Part shown: piece after piece, positions 1 through 9,371 of the stretch | Position numbering within the stretch: the stretch's first letter is position 1 | Layout: each line of letters starts with the position of its first letter | Assembly (NCBI GenBank): GCA_964453525.1 | Contig: CAYVOV010000021.1 | Location: forward strand, 15,417 to 79,416 | DNA: 64,000 bases | DNA from: CAYVOV01 sp964453525 | Lineage (GTDB): Bacteria; Chloroflexota; Dehalococcoidia; Dehalococcoidales; UBA2162 | Direction: 5' to 3' | Position numbers and translations under genes: made by a program | The notes under the pieces: model-generated | What the model saw: the letters and a program-made list of their open reading frames with translations, nothing else | The model's database searches: none | Told to the model about the DNA's origin: nothing

Positions 1-997
1 TCCCTGCTTCAACTCCGCTGATTTGCTCTGCCCATTCCGGTGTCTTGGGAGTGCCATCTTCTTCTCCCATGATGTAGTCTTTCCACTCGTCAAAGCCGTA
101 GGTATGAGTGGCTACATATTCCTTATCGTAGGTATCGTCAATAAACCAGATATAAGCAATAGCGGCTGCAATCGCCGAATCGGTCGCCGGCCTCGGAGCA
201 ATCCACTTGTGGGCAAAGCGCCTGGCTGTGTAGTTGCAGAAAGGGTCGATATATATCTGCTTGATACCCAGTTCCCGCAACCAGAGTCGCCAGAGCAGGC
301 TGTCCTGTCCGCCGTAGCCCCAGTTGGATTCCGGGTCGTTTGACCAGAAGACAAGCATTTCGGAGTTCTTCATGATGTCCTGCAGCAGGTTGGTATTATC
401 GGGTGTGCCGATTGTTTTCTGAAATCCCCAGGCATGAACTCCTCCCCAGAACCAGCCCTCCCAGCTATTGGGATTGGACATGATTCTCGTTGAACCCAGC
501 ATATTAAAGAACCTGCTAATATAGCCCCCGTGGGTGAAGCCCCACATGCTGTGGCCGCCAATTAGAGGGAGGATAGCCGCAGGACCATAGGTCTCCTTCA
601 TCCTGGTAATCTCCTGGGTAACCGTTTCCAGAGCTTCATCCCAGCTTATCTGGACGAACTCTCCCCTGCCCCGGTTCTCAACACTGCCTTTTCCTCCCGG
701 CTCAAATCCGACCCTTTTCAGCGGATGCTTCAGTCTGAGCGGATTATAGACGCGACCTCTGATACCAACACCATATGGAGTTACTGTAGTCCTGGTAGGC
801 GGCTGGAAGCTCCTGTCACCGACTTTAATCTCCCACTGGGCTGGTCTGACATCCTCTTCCGTTAGCGGCAGAGGTCGAACCCTGACAATCTTGTTGTCCT
901 TCACATGAACTAATATAGGTCCTCCCAGAGTACAGGAAGTGCATAATTTCTCTTCCGGGTCAACCGGTTCAGGTGGCGGGTCGGGTGGTAATACCAT
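1..997 (-). CDS. Molybdopterin oxidoreductase large subunit, transhydroxylase-like (5' part; runs off the left edge)
   Basis: Only the first 332 residues lie in the window; the frame is open to base 1. The start is ATG at 997, with AGGAGG 8-10 bases upstream. The protein has the DMSO-reductase-family layout: an N-terminal CTSC at residues 19-22, ISWDEAL at about 117-123, and NPNSWEGW at 175-182. S178 sits where Ser175 binds molybdenum in pyrogallol-phloroglucinol transhydroxylase (family knowledge). Only two of the four cysteines expected for an N-terminal [4Fe-4S] cluster are visible, as in transhydroxylase-type enzymes. No twin-arginine signal is seen, so a cytoplasmic location is likely. 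An oxidoreductase or hydroxyl transferase on an aromatic or other small organic substrate is plausible, but the substrate cannot be read from the sequence. It is transcribed away from the cupin gene at 1531. Confidence 0.8.
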   Translation of the reverse strand, partial: MVLPPDPPPEPVDPEEKLCTSCTLGGPILVHVKDNKIVRVRPLPLTEEDVRPAQWEIKVGDRSFQPPTRTTVTPYGVGIRGRVYNPLRLKHPLKRVGFEPGGKGSVENRGRGEFVQISWDEALETVTQEITRMKETYGPAAILPLIGGHSMWGFTHGGYISRFFNMLGSTRIMSNPNSWEGWFWGGVHAWGFQKTIGTPDNTNLLQDIMKNSEMLVFWSNDPESNWGYGGQDSLLWRLWLRELGIKQIYIDPFCNYTARRFAHKWIAPRPATDSAIAAAIAYIWFIDDTYDKEYVATHTYGFDEWKDYIMGEEDGTPKTPEWAEQISGVEAG

Positions 998-1530
998 CCT
1001 TTTCCTCCTTTCTCAATGAACCTGTTACTGTTTTCGGTTGATTTTATCGGAATGCCTTTCCGCGTGAAAAAGGCATTAAAACCATTTTCTTTTCTGACGG
1101 CTCACGATGCAGTATTTACCGGTCATTTCCTTGGAATTGTACAGGAATACGTAAAATTCTTTTCGGGATGTGTCAAGAATATACTCTTGACACAGAATTT
1201 TGTCAAATTGGAAAAGACAGGCTAATGACTGGCCTCAGTTGAATTAGGTACTCGCACCCCTGCCTGCCAAAGTCTCGTACGGCGGGCAGGCCTTGGTCCC
1301 TCTCTAGAACAGTTCCTTGCTTTGATATGGGATTATCCGCCTGTTTGAGAGGGGTTCACCCTGAAGGATTCTCCCTGAAGAGCAAGGGGTTAGGTAAGCA
1401 GCACCTGCCGAACGCAGATTGAAGCAAAGGTAGTTTCAACTAGCGCTCTGTTCAGCTAAACATGGTCTAGCCTTCGTGACATAATCCGGGTATAATGATA
1501 GTCTATAAAAAATAAAGGGAGGAGCAAGAA
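998..1530. other. Divergent intergenic region
   Basis: This lies between the divergently transcribed molybdoenzyme and cupin-like genes. A 69-codon open frame at 1016-1225 has no ribosome site and no recognisable sequence, so I do not call it. The stretch 1300-1410 faintly resembles the MITE-like elements at 9.8 and 16.1 kb (an agagg/gggg block followed by aggtaa), possibly a decayed copy. A GGGAGGAG ribosome site precedes the gene at 1531. I see no RNA gene. Confidence 0.5.
1259..1290. repeat. GC-rich hairpin, REP-like
   Basis: The arms CCTGCCTGCC (1259-1268) and GGCGGGCAGG (1281-1290) pair with one G-T wobble around a 12-base loop. No U-tract follows, so it is not an obvious intrinsic terminator. 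It may be a dispersed intergenic palindrome, but no second copy is seen in this window. Confidence 0.45.
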
Positions 1531-2436
1531 ATGGCTGAAGCAAAATACGGGCACTTTATGAAAAGTCTATCTTTTAAAGATTCAGGGCCGGGTCTGACCA
1601 GACAGGGAACCGAGATGAACGGCGAATTTCTCGGCTATGATGTCAATATACAGTACGGAGCATACTGGTCAGCCGGGAAAATGGGACAGGCGCCCTACGA
1701 GGGGAAAGTGTGTGATTATGACCAGGTCATGATATGGATGGGCACGGACACTTATGATATGGGCTATCTGGGCGCCGAGGTCGAGCTATACCTCGGCGAG
1801 GAAAAGGAAAGGCATATGATTACCACGGCGACGGCAGTAGCTGTTCCCAAGGGTATGCCGCATTTCCCAGCAAACATTATCAGAATGGATGACAGGTTCA
1901 TATTCATGACGATTTCATTAGCTCCGGAGGTGAAGACGGCATCGGCAAATCTGGATGATTCACCACCTACCGAGGCCGGTTTCATGCGCTCGAAGTACCG
2001 GGAAAACGTTCAGCCTCTGGCTTTTACGCGTAATGGTCCCTGGCATTACGGGCCGCTTAACGCAGATACTCATGATGGCGCTATTACGGATATCCACGGC
2101 AAAGACTTTGAGTTTCATATGTCTTACGAAAGCATGAACCGGGCGCCTTACAGGTTTGGTCCTGTCCCCGATAAGCCTCATGTCCACCCTTATACCGAGT
2201 TCCTGCTTTTTATGGGAGCCGACTGCGATGACCTTAGTGACCTGGGAGCAGAGGTCGAGGTGTATATGGGCAAGGAGATGGAAAAACACGTCGTAACCAC
2301 GCCGACTGTAGCCGTACAGCCAAAAGGACATGCCCATTGCCCGGTGATTGTTACCCGACAGGACAGACCCTGGATATTCGCTGTGGTTCGCCCCTGGGGT
2401 CATGGCGGAACCGGCCCCGGCGGCTATATTGATTAG
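1531..2436 (+). CDS. Tandem cupin-like protein of unknown function
   Basis: This 301-residue soluble protein starts at ATG with GGGAGGAG 8 bases upstream. The sequence repeats itself: the segment around residues 78-130 (LGAEVELYLGEEKERHMITT, then a PKGMPHFP turn) matches the segment around 242-295 (LGAEVEVYMGKEMEKHVVTT, then PKGHAHCP). Two beta-barrel halves of a bicupin are therefore likely. The second half carries HVHPYTEF and GHAHCP, which could supply histidine metal ligands; the first half lacks the matching HxH, so only one metal site may be functional. It is divergent from the molybdoenzyme gene, which may mean shared control or a shared pathway. I do not recognise a characterised homologue, and a dioxygenase, isomerase or sensor role is open. 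Confidence 0.6.
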   Translation: MAEAKYGHFMKSLSFKDSGPGLTRQGTEMNGEFLGYDVNIQYGAYWSAGKMGQAPYEGKVCDYDQVMIWMGTDTYDMGYLGAEVELYLGEEKERHMITTATAVAVPKGMPHFPANIIRMDDRFIFMTISLAPEVKTASANLDDSPPTEAGFMRSKYRENVQPLAFTRNGPWHYGPLNADTHDGAITDIHGKDFEFHMSYESMNRAPYRFGPVPDKPHVHPYTEFLLFMGADCDDLSDLGAEVEVYMGKEMEKHVVTTPTVAVQPKGHAHCPVIVTRQDRPWIFAVVRPWGHGGTGPGGYID

Positions 2437-2524
2437 TTTGAAGCAAAAATTTGGTCATAATACCTAACACAAGACTACCTGGCGCGGCGAAGCCAAGTGA
2501 TGTGGAGTGTCAGTTTGCCGGTTA

Positions 2525-3307
2525 TTAATGGCCTGTATCTATCGCAAACCGGCCATTAAAAGAATCAGCGATTTCAAGAAGGTCCTTATCCAGTATCTCA
2601 CTCACGGCATTAACAATATAGTCCGGAATTACCCTGTAGTAAGCCTGGGCAATTCCACCGGCAATGCAGGCCATTGTATCGCTGTCACCGCCGAGCGATA
2701 TGGCTTTTCTTACCGCGTCTTCATAATCATCCGATTCCAGGAAAGCTATTATCGACTGCGGGACAGAACCCTGGCAGGTGCTGTCGAAACGGTAAAAAGG
2801 CCTTATATCATCCAGCTTTTGATGGAGGTTGTAATCGAACGTTTCTTCAATATATTCCCGTATTTCTCTTTTATTCCTGCCCTTCCGGGCGAGGAATATT
2901 GCTGAAGCAACAGCCCGGGCTCCTTTTATTCCTTCCGGGTGATTATGGGTTACCGCGGCGCTTTTTCCTGCCTGCTCAAGTACCTCGTCAAGGGTGTCAT
3001 AGGCGAAACCGACCGGGCTTACCCGCATCGCCGAGCCGTTGCCAAAGCTGTGATAAGGTTCATTGCTGTCACCTGCCAGCCAGCCTATAAACATGCCTCC
3101 GTAGCCGGCATATGGGTACCTTCTGCCATATTCTTTCAGTGTCGGAGCGTATTCCTTGCCGTTCAGAATGCAGTCGGCGATGGCAACGGTCAGTACGGTA
3201 TCGTCGGTAAACGTTGAATGCCTAGAAAATAGGGGGAAATCGGTTGATTTAACAGGATACCCTTCAAAAACCGAACCTATAATATCACCGGCAATAGCTC
3301 CGAGCAC
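2525..3307 (-). CDS. ADP-ribosylglycohydrolase family protein (DraG-like)
   Basis: A 260-residue protein starting at GTG 3307, with GGGGAG about 9 bases upstream. The family's metal-binding motifs are present: TFTDDT at residues 32-37, where the aspartates bind the dinuclear Mg/Mn centre, and GGDSDT at 206-211 near the C terminus. Members remove ADP-ribose from proteins such as nitrogenase reductase, or hydrolyse related ADP-ribosyl conjugates. No DraT-like ADP-ribosyltransferase or nitrogenase gene lies nearby, so the substrate is open. The length is slightly short for DraG but complete. It is the last of four minus-strand genes and may be co-transcribed with the aldehyde oxidoreductase group. 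Confidence 0.85.
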   Translation of the reverse strand: MLGAIAGDIIGSVFEGYPVKSTDFPLFSRHSTFTDDTVLTVAIADCILNGKEYAPTLKEYGRRYPYAGYGGMFIGWLAGDSNEPYHSFGNGSAMRVSPVGFAYDTLDEVLEQAGKSAAVTHNHPEGIKGARAVASAIFLARKGRNKREIREYIEETFDYNLHQKLDDIRPFYRFDSTCQGSVPQSIIAFLESDDYEDAVRKAISLGGDSDTMACIAGGIAQAYYRVIPDYIVNAVSEILDKDLLEIADSFNGRFAIDTGH

Positions 3308-3352
3308 AGTTGCTTCTCCCCTATGAATCGATATTATCTAATGGAGGGCTGG

Positions 3353-3922
3353 CTACTTCTTGAATATCCACAGGTGAACATCGTTTTCAGTGTCTATCCA
3401 GTTGGAGGGGTGTGGAATCATGCTTACATATACGTCACCGGTGCAGTACCCGGCGGCGGGTCTCAGTACGCCAAGAAATGAATTCTCTGTTCCCTTTTTT
3501 ACCTGTGAAGCGATGAAAAGCTTATTTTTCCCTGACCCTAGAACAAGCTTGTTGAAATTCTGGAGAACGTTTCTGGTACTGTGAGCAAACTCCGACTCCA
3601 CCTGCCAGAGGACTTCCTTGATAAAAAGCAGCTTTTTACTGCCTGTTGAAGATTCTGCTTCCTCGACTCTGCATACCTGGACGTCGTAAAGGAGTTCATT
3701 TAATCCAAAGTCTTTTCTATTCGCTAAATCAGATTTTGAAAAAACTCTGATTGCCGGGTCGCCTTCATAACGTTTCCTGAACTGTCCGGTAAGAGCTTTC
3801 TCCCAGTTTCGAGACCTGTTTATATTTATCTTCTGGGTGGTCTCCCCCGTATCAGGTTCCGATTGTGCCTGCTGTAGTGCTTCCTGGAGCAACTGTTTCA
3901 CATCCTGGGTTGTAAAAACCAT
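3353..3922 (-). CDS. Hypothetical protein, 189 aa
   Basis: The frame starts at ATG with GGGAGG 9 bases upstream and lies 68 bases after the aldehyde oxidoreductase gene. I do not recognise the family. Residues 1-35 look helical and polar (QQ- and E-rich). The remainder is an alternating alpha/beta sequence with YDVQVCRVE followed by LLFIKEVLWQVESEF and KLFIASQV. A strand-strand-helix pattern with acidic residues of this sort is seen in PD-(D/E)xK nuclease-like folds, but the match is too loose for a functional call. No signal peptide or membrane segment is seen. Confidence 0.6.
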   Translation of the reverse strand: MVFTTQDVKQLLQEALQQAQSEPDTGETTQKININRSRNWEKALTGQFRKRYEGDPAIRVFSKSDLANRKDFGLNELLYDVQVCRVEEAESSTGSKKLLFIKEVLWQVESEFAHSTRNVLQNFNKLVLGSGKNKLFIASQVKKGTENSFLGVLRPAAGYCTGDVYVSMIPHPSNWIDTENDVHLWIFKK

Positions 3923-3990
3923 TGTTCTAATCCTCCCTGGACTAGGTAACTATTTAACTTCTCAATGCCTGTAGTCTCCGTATTAGAAGT

Positions 3991-5802
3991 TTACCCGATT
4001 GCGTTCATCGGCTCAAGAACGGGGATAACGAAGTTCAGTCCGAGTCTTTCCAGATCGGACCCAGGGGGTAAACCATCCTCGGTCAGCTTCAATACATTTA
4101 CATAATGCTGCTTCTTTTCCTCTTCGAATTCGTCCCGGTTCCATACCCAGGTAGTGCCGTATTTATCTGTAATGGGCTCCTCGAACGCTCGCGGCGGCAG
4201 ATAATCGTCTTTCAATGGGTGGTATCCTTCCCGGAGGCTCAGGCACCTGTTGAAGTAGTAATTTCTCAGCATAATATCTCTAACATCCTCAATTGACAGG
4301 TCCCAACCACAAGCTGCGTTCAGGAATAGACGGGCAATTTCATCGTTGAATCCCCATATTCTGTTAAAGGGAACAGAAGCAAAAATACAGAAAGTCGCCG
4401 CTTCGGTCAGTCCGGAATCAACACCGGACCCCATCCTGGCTCCGTTGTGGCTGGTGCCGAAGGCAAGTCCGCCCAGCCCACCGCCTTTGAATTGCGGTCT
4501 CTTATTCCTTATATCATAGGTCGGGCAGGCACAGCCGTGTACCTCCCAGGCCAGATACTCGGACTCTTTGCCAAAAACAGGATAAGCCCGGCGAAAGCCT
4601 TCGGCGAGTGCTGCCGGTGCCCTGTCTTCCTTATAGGCTATCTTTTTCAGGAGCTCACAGGTGGCGTTCACATCGCCCCATTGCAGGTCAATTCCACCGA
4701 GGTCATCCCTGGTGATAATACCGTGTTCATACATATCCATAGCCCAGGCTACCAGTCCGCCGAGTTCTTCTCCGTCCATGCCGAGTTCGTCAATCAGGGC
4801 GGAGATTTCAGTCATATCTTCATAGCCCATCATTATATTGGCGTTGAGTCCCCCGGTGTTATCGTGTCTGAATTCCCCGGCAAAGACTCCGGTCGGGCCG
4901 TTCTTGAAGAAGGGTACCTTACAGGCATTGGTGCATCCGGGACAACCGACAGTCCAGGTGTGGTACTTTATCTGGTGCGCGTGCATATCGCTTTCTTCGA
5001 CAATCTCATGATATCCAAGGTGGCTGTTCTTGATTCCTTCGGCACCGTGACGAAGCAGGCCCGGCATTGAGGTTGTCCTTCCCCAGCGGCTGTCGTGGAA
5101 CTTCTGAGCCATTGTTATCGGACTGGTAGCGTATGTTCTGAACAGTTCCCAGACCCTGGCGTGGTCGGCATAGAGGGGTCCTCTGGTGCCCCGCACCGCG
5201 ATTGCTTTAAGGTTCTTTGAACCCATCACGGCGCCGCAGCCCCACTTGGAGGCACTGTGGATGAACTCGGTGGTTGCATTGGCGTATCTCACCAGGTTTT
5301 CACCGGCAGGCCCTATGCAGAGCACACTGAACAGCTCACCGGTCTCCTGATTCAGCCTGTCTCTCAGGGTAACCTCGGTCTTCTGCTTCCACTCTCCCCA
5401 GAGGTCTGCCGCATCCCGTATCTCTACCCGTTCATCAAAAACATAAAGATAAACCGGTTTACTGGCTTTACCCTTGACCAGAATACCGGCATTATACCTG
5501 GCTCTGACGATTTCATCACCGATATCACCGGAAACAGCGCTCCGGCCGGCCCAGCCAGTCAGAGGTGATATGAAACTCAGAATCGTCTTGCTGCCGATAA
5601 GCCCCGTCAGTGGCCCCACGCCGACGTGGAGCATATTATCAGGGCTGAGAGGGTCGGTCCCCTGTGGCACCAGGTCCCATATCAGTTTATTGGCCAGCCC
5701 CCGGGCTCCCAGGTATTTTTTGACGTCTTCAGTGACATCTACAACCTGACTCGTCCCCTGTGTCAGGTCTACTTCCAGCAGTTTGAACTCTATCTCAGCC
5801 AT
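3991..5802 (-). CDS. Aldehyde:ferredoxin oxidoreductase (tungsten/molybdopterin, AOR family)
   Basis: This 603-residue protein oxidises aldehydes to carboxylic acids, passing electrons to ferredoxin through a bis-pterin tungsten or molybdenum site and one [4Fe-4S] cluster. The cluster ligands are visible as C287-x2-C290-x3-C294 and C498. The N terminus has the family's GARGLANKLIWD block at about residues 32-43. Length is typical of the family. ATG 5802 has AGAGG 8 bases upstream and lies one base beyond the stop of the polyferredoxin gene, so the two are almost certainly co-transcribed, as in AorAB-type enzymes. The physiological aldehyde cannot be inferred. The cytoplasm is expected because there is no signal peptide. 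Confidence 0.92.
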   Translation of the reverse strand: MAEIEFKLLEVDLTQGTSQVVDVTEDVKKYLGARGLANKLIWDLVPQGTDPLSPDNMLHVGVGPLTGLIGSKTILSFISPLTGWAGRSAVSGDIGDEIVRARYNAGILVKGKASKPVYLYVFDERVEIRDAADLWGEWKQKTEVTLRDRLNQETGELFSVLCIGPAGENLVRYANATTEFIHSASKWGCGAVMGSKNLKAIAVRGTRGPLYADHARVWELFRTYATSPITMAQKFHDSRWGRTTSMPGLLRHGAEGIKNSHLGYHEIVEESDMHAHQIKYHTWTVGCPGCTNACKVPFFKNGPTGVFAGEFRHDNTGGLNANIMMGYEDMTEISALIDELGMDGEELGGLVAWAMDMYEHGIITRDDLGGIDLQWGDVNATCELLKKIAYKEDRAPAALAEGFRRAYPVFGKESEYLAWEVHGCACPTYDIRNKRPQFKGGGLGGLAFGTSHNGARMGSGVDSGLTEAATFCIFASVPFNRIWGFNDEIARLFLNAACGWDLSIEDVRDIMLRNYYFNRCLSLREGYHPLKDDYLPPRAFEEPITDKYGTTWVWNRDEFEEEKKQHYVNVLKLTEDGLPPGSDLERLGLNFVIPVLEPMNAIG

Positions 5803-5803
5803 C

Positions 5804-6442
5804 TTATGTCCTCTCTCCCTGCAACCACATACGGTCTCTGGGGAGTGGGTACAGCCTTTTAGCGATAAGCTCAGCCTTTTTATCGGGGTGTTTTCTGGTG
5901 AAGTCTCTCAACGGAAAACCGAAAGCATCGAAGGTTTTATAATACAGCGCTTCCGCCGGGCAGACATCGACACACTGAGGGTTCTTGTTTCCGCTGTTTT
6001 CAGTATCACAGAGGTCGCAGACAAAGGGCGTGGGAGACAGCGAGGGGTGGTTACGTATAGCCCCGGCCGGACAGGCATTCAGACACTGCAGGCAGTCCTG
6101 TCCCAGACATCTTTCTTCGTCAATCACCATGTGATGTGTATCATTATCGTAGTAAATGGCCGGCGGGCTTAGAGGGCAGGCTGGCTGGCACTTTCTTTCT
6201 TCCTCCTGGCACTGACTGCAGGTGACCTGGATTCCCTTGGAAAGGGGCAGCAGATATTTCCGAACCTGTATCCTGGCGAGGTCTTTATTAATCACCCCGA
6301 AATGGTGCATCGAGCAGGCCATCTGACAGATTCCGCAACCGACACATTTCATCTCGTCGCACTCAATGAAGGCGTCTCCCGTCGGATAGGGGTAGCTGGC
6401 TTTTCCCCATACCTTCTTCTCTGATTCGAGTTCTTCCGGCAT
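5804..6442 (-). CDS. Polyferredoxin-type 4Fe-4S electron-transfer subunit
   Basis: A 212-residue protein with several cysteine clusters: C33-x2-C-x2-C-x3-C near the N terminus, then groups around CSQC, CLQCLNACP and CDLC with a later CVDVCP. This is the HycB/NrfC-like arrangement of up to four [4Fe-4S] clusters. ATG 6442 follows AAAGGAGG at a somewhat long spacing. The stop lies one base before the aldehyde oxidoreductase start, so it is the likely electron acceptor subunit for that enzyme. There is no membrane segment and it is probably cytoplasmic. Four full sets of four cysteines cannot all be matched to the canonical spacing, so three or four clusters are possible. Confidence 0.88.
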   Translation of the reverse strand: MPEELESEKKVWGKASYPYPTGDAFIECDEMKCVGCGICQMACSMHHFGVINKDLARIQVRKYLLPLSKGIQVTCSQCQEEERKCQPACPLSPPAIYYDNDTHHMVIDEERCLGQDCLQCLNACPAGAIRNHPSLSPTPFVCDLCDTENSGNKNPQCVDVCPAEALYYKTFDAFGFPLRDFTRKHPDKKAELIAKRLYPLPRDRMWLQGERT

Positions 6443-6589
6443 TATTAACCAACCTCCTTTGCTAGCTGTTATTATCTAAAGAACCTAAATTATATTACTG
6501 TATTTTAAAACAATCAACCTTGATATGCTATGATACAATCCAGACTATATTAATGAATGGCTGAATAGATATCAAAGGAGGAATTATTG

Positions 6590-7381
6590 ATGGAGCTTGG
6601 CTTGAAAGATAAGGTGGCACTGGTGACGGGGGCCGGTAGCCAGTTGGGTTTTGGCAGGGTATCAGCTGTAACTCTTGCCCGGGAAGGCTGCGATGTTATC
6701 GCCGCGGATATATACCTTGAAGGAGCTGAGAAAACGGCAGCCGAAATTAAAAACCTGGGACGTAAAGCATTGGCCATTCAGGTGGACATATCCAGAATCA
6801 GCGAGGTGAATGACATGGTATCCAGAGCCATGGCCGAGTTTGGCAGGATTGATATACTGGTAAATAATGCCGGCATAGCCGGCGGGGGCGGGTTCTTTGC
6901 CAGCAGTAATCCAGAAAGCTGGAACCGGACAATAGATGTAAACCTGTATGGGACAATGAATTGCACCAGAGCTGTCCTGCCTCATATGCTGGAAAATAAA
7001 TATGGTAAAATAATCAACTTTACTTCCGGGCTTGCGAAAAGTGGTGGACCGGGGACAGCCGTGTATTCTGCCTCAAAGGGTGCCGTCATTTCCTTTACCA
7101 AATCAATTGCGGCTGAAGTGGCAGCCCTCGGGATAAACGTAAATTGCGTGTCGCCTGGTCTTGCTCCTTCTACCAATTTTGGCGGAGCTCCGGATGCCGC
7201 CCCCCGTGACCCCAGCGAACCACTGTCCGAACGCTCGCAGAGCGTATTGGCGACTATTCCACTCGGGAGATTTACCGAGCCTCAGGATATAGCCAGTATG
7301 GTGGCTTACCTGGCTTCGGATGTAGCCAGTGACATTGTCGGGCAGCCCATCAGCGTTGAGGGCGGGCGGTTTATGATGTAA
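6590..7381 (+). CDS. Short-chain dehydrogenase/reductase (SDR)
   Basis: A 263-residue classical SDR. I use ATG 6590, 7 bases after AAAGGAGG, rather than the adjacent in-frame TTG. The NAD(P)-binding VTGAGSQLGFG lies at residues 12-22, NNAG at 92-95, and the catalytic S146, Y159 and K163 (YSASK) are in place. D40 at the end of the second strand suggests a preference for NAD(H). It converges on the flavoprotein gene at 7389 with only 7 bases between the stops. Family members oxidise alcohols or reduce ketones. The neighbouring OYE, MmgE and AOR genes suggest catabolism of small or cyclic organics, but the substrate is unknown. Confidence 0.9.
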   Translation: MELGLKDKVALVTGAGSQLGFGRVSAVTLAREGCDVIAADIYLEGAEKTAAEIKNLGRKALAIQVDISRISEVNDMVSRAMAEFGRIDILVNNAGIAGGGGFFASSNPESWNRTIDVNLYGTMNCTRAVLPHMLENKYGKIINFTSGLAKSGGPGTAVYSASKGAVISFTKSIAAEVAALGINVNCVSPGLAPSTNFGGAPDAAPRDPSEPLSERSQSVLATIPLGRFTEPQDIASMVAYLASDVASDIVGQPISVEGGRFMM

Positions 7382-7388
7382 GCATCAA

Positions 7389-9371
7389 TTAAATTTTACA
7401 GGCTATCTCTGCACCCTCGTGCATTGCGGTGTAGACGTCTCTCACCTCGGCGCAGTCGCCTATTCTATAGACTTCAGGGATGAGCCCGCTCAATTCATCG
7501 CCGGGACGGGTCTCACTTTTAGCACCGGTAGCCAGAACCACGGTATCTGCCTTCAGGAAGTAGAATACGTAGTCCTTTGCCGGAGGTTCACCGCTGTCCC
7601 ACCACAGGTTCACTCCATTCTCAGTTATGCTATCTACGACTGAGTCAGGGTAGAGCTTTACCTGGTATTTCACAAGTTTCTCCAGAAGAGAGAGCTTGAG
7701 ATTATGGCCAACACCGCGTGCAATCTTACTCCTAGTCACAACCGATACGTTCCTGCCCTTCTCTGCCAGGTAAAGGGCAGTATCAAGCCCGACCAGGCGG
7801 CCGCCTATTACCACCACTTCCTGTCCGACCTTAGCCTTGCCCGTTAACACATCGGTAGCCAGAGCAACGTTATCGTTGTTAACGCCCGGTACATCCAGTG
7901 GAGCGGGTACAGCCCCGGTTGCCACCACAACCGCGTCCGGCTTCATCTCCTGGACCATGGAGGTGGTGATTTCCCGGTTCATATTAACCTGTACGCCGGC
8001 GAGTTCCATCTGTCTGGTGAGATACCGGATTAGGCTGCCGGTGCCCGGTCGGTGGTTTGATAATATTCTCCACTGCCCGCCGAGTCTGTCACTCTTCTCG
8101 TAAAGGGAAGTCTGATGGCCTCTTTTTGCCAGTATCTGGGCGGCTTCCATACCGGCCGGACCGCCGCCGATTACTACCACCTTTTTCTTCTTTGCTGCCG
8201 GCTCTAACCGGTATTCCAGTTCTTTCCCCAGAGCCATATTTACTGTGCAGGTAGCATACGGCTCGATAGCCATACGGTGCTGGCAGTGTCCGCAGAAGAT
8301 GCAGGGCTGAATCTCATTGATTCTGCCTTCTTTCGCCTTATTTGGCAGTTCCGGGTCGGCCATGAGAGCCCTTGCCATCTGAATGAAATCCGCCGAGCCC
8401 TTCTCCAGAATGCGCTCACCGAGAAGAGCGTCAATCTTGCCCACGGTAATCACCGGTACCTCTACCGCCTTCTTTATCGTCTCGGCAAGTGGTACCAGGT
8501 CTCCAAAGCGCTGGTAAATCATTGGGAACTGCCGGTGATGAGTCTCGAAAGGTCCTGATGATACGTCCAGCGCATCCACTCCGGCAGTAACAAGCATCTT
8601 GGAGTGCTGCACAGCTTCGTCCAGGGTGATGCCGCCATTCAGAAAGTCATCACCGTTCATCCTGAATATAATCGGGTAATCAGGGCTGACTTCCTCCCGG
8701 ACTCTCCTCGTTACCTGACAGGCAAACCGGCACCTGTTTTCCACGTTGCCACCGTAGTCGTCCGTTCTCTGATTCGTCCGTGGCGAAAGGAACTGGTGTA
8801 TCAGATACCCGTGGCAGCCCTGTATCCGGACGGCATCGAATCCGGCTGCCTTACCCCGCCTTGCCGCCTGGCCGAAGGCTTCTATTATTCCTTCAATCTC
8901 GCCGATAGTCAGCGTGTGGGTGATAAAGCCAGTCAGGGGGTCTCTCTTGCCGGTGGGAGCAACCACCCTCATCAGTTCGGGATACTCAACCGGTGGTCTT
9001 TGTTGTACGGCACGGGCAATTACTGCTCCATGGTGAGTTATCTGGAAGGACACTTTTGTTCCGTGGGCATGTATGGCTTCGGTAAAGCGCTGCGCTCCGG
9101 AAATGTGCTCATCATCAACGATACTCAGTGACCCCGGCCCGAAGACAAGACCAGTTGAATAAGGCCGGCCCAACGCTGAAACGGTTAACTGAATAAGTCC
9201 TACACCTCCCTTAGCCCTGGCTTCGTAAAATGCCAGTAGTCTATCGGTAAGGTACCCGCCGGGCTTGGTGGCAAAGGTAAAACCGCGGCCAAGCGGTCCG
9301 AATATAATCCTGTTCTTTATCTCCATTGAGCCTATCTTACCGGGCTCAAACAGTTTGACAAGCTTTTTCAT
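7389..9371 (-). CDS. NADH:flavin oxidoreductase, 2,4-dienoyl-CoA reductase-like (OYE + Fe-S + FAD/NAD domains)
   Basis: This 660-residue, three-part enzyme has an FMN-binding Old Yellow Enzyme barrel over about residues 1-350, including GCHGYLIHQFLSP and TDDYGG around 185-208. A single [4Fe-4S] motif follows at C357-x2-C360-x2-C363-x11-C375. The FAD/NAD(P) domains start at VVVIGGGPAG (about 398-407) and have a second dinucleotide fold near 525. The architecture matches FadH and trimethylamine dehydrogenase-type proteins, which reduce activated C=C bonds. The residue after H194 in the barrel is not diagnostic of substrate. ATG 9371 is preceded by AAAGGAG. It is probably cytoplasmic, handling enoyl-CoA or cyclic enone intermediates. 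Confidence 0.9.
   Translation of the reverse strand: MKKLVKLFEPGKIGSMEIKNRIIFGPLGRGFTFATKPGGYLTDRLLAFYEARAKGGVGLIQLTVSALGRPYSTGLVFGPGSLSIVDDEHISGAQRFTEAIHAHGTKVSFQITHHGAVIARAVQQRPPVEYPELMRVVAPTGKRDPLTGFITHTLTIGEIEGIIEAFGQAARRGKAAGFDAVRIQGCHGYLIHQFLSPRTNQRTDDYGGNVENRCRFACQVTRRVREEVSPDYPIIFRMNGDDFLNGGITLDEAVQHSKMLVTAGVDALDVSSGPFETHHRQFPMIYQRFGDLVPLAETIKKAVEVPVITVGKIDALLGERILEKGSADFIQMARALMADPELPNKAKEGRINEIQPCIFCGHCQHRMAIEPYATCTVNMALGKELEYRLEPAAKKKKVVVIGGGPAGMEAAQILAKRGHQTSLYEKSDRLGGQWRILSNHRPGTGSLIRYLTRQMELAGVQVNMNREITTSMVQEMKPDAVVVATGAVPAPLDVPGVNNDNVALATDVLTGKAKVGQEVVVIGGRLVGLDTALYLAEKGRNVSVVTRSKIARGVGHNLKLSLLEKLVKYQVKLYPDSVVDSITENGVNLWWDSGEPPAKDYVFYFLKADTVVLATGAKSETRPGDELSGLIPEVYRIGDCAEVRDVYTAMHEGAEIACKI

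Noticed and set aside
1016..1225. 69-codon plus-strand ORF in the divergent region
   Set aside because: No ribosome site, no recognisable sequence, and it spans the expected promoter area of two divergent genes.
4447..5070. 207-codon plus-strand ORF
   Set aside because: It is antisense to the well-supported aldehyde oxidoreductase gene and shows no coding features of its own.
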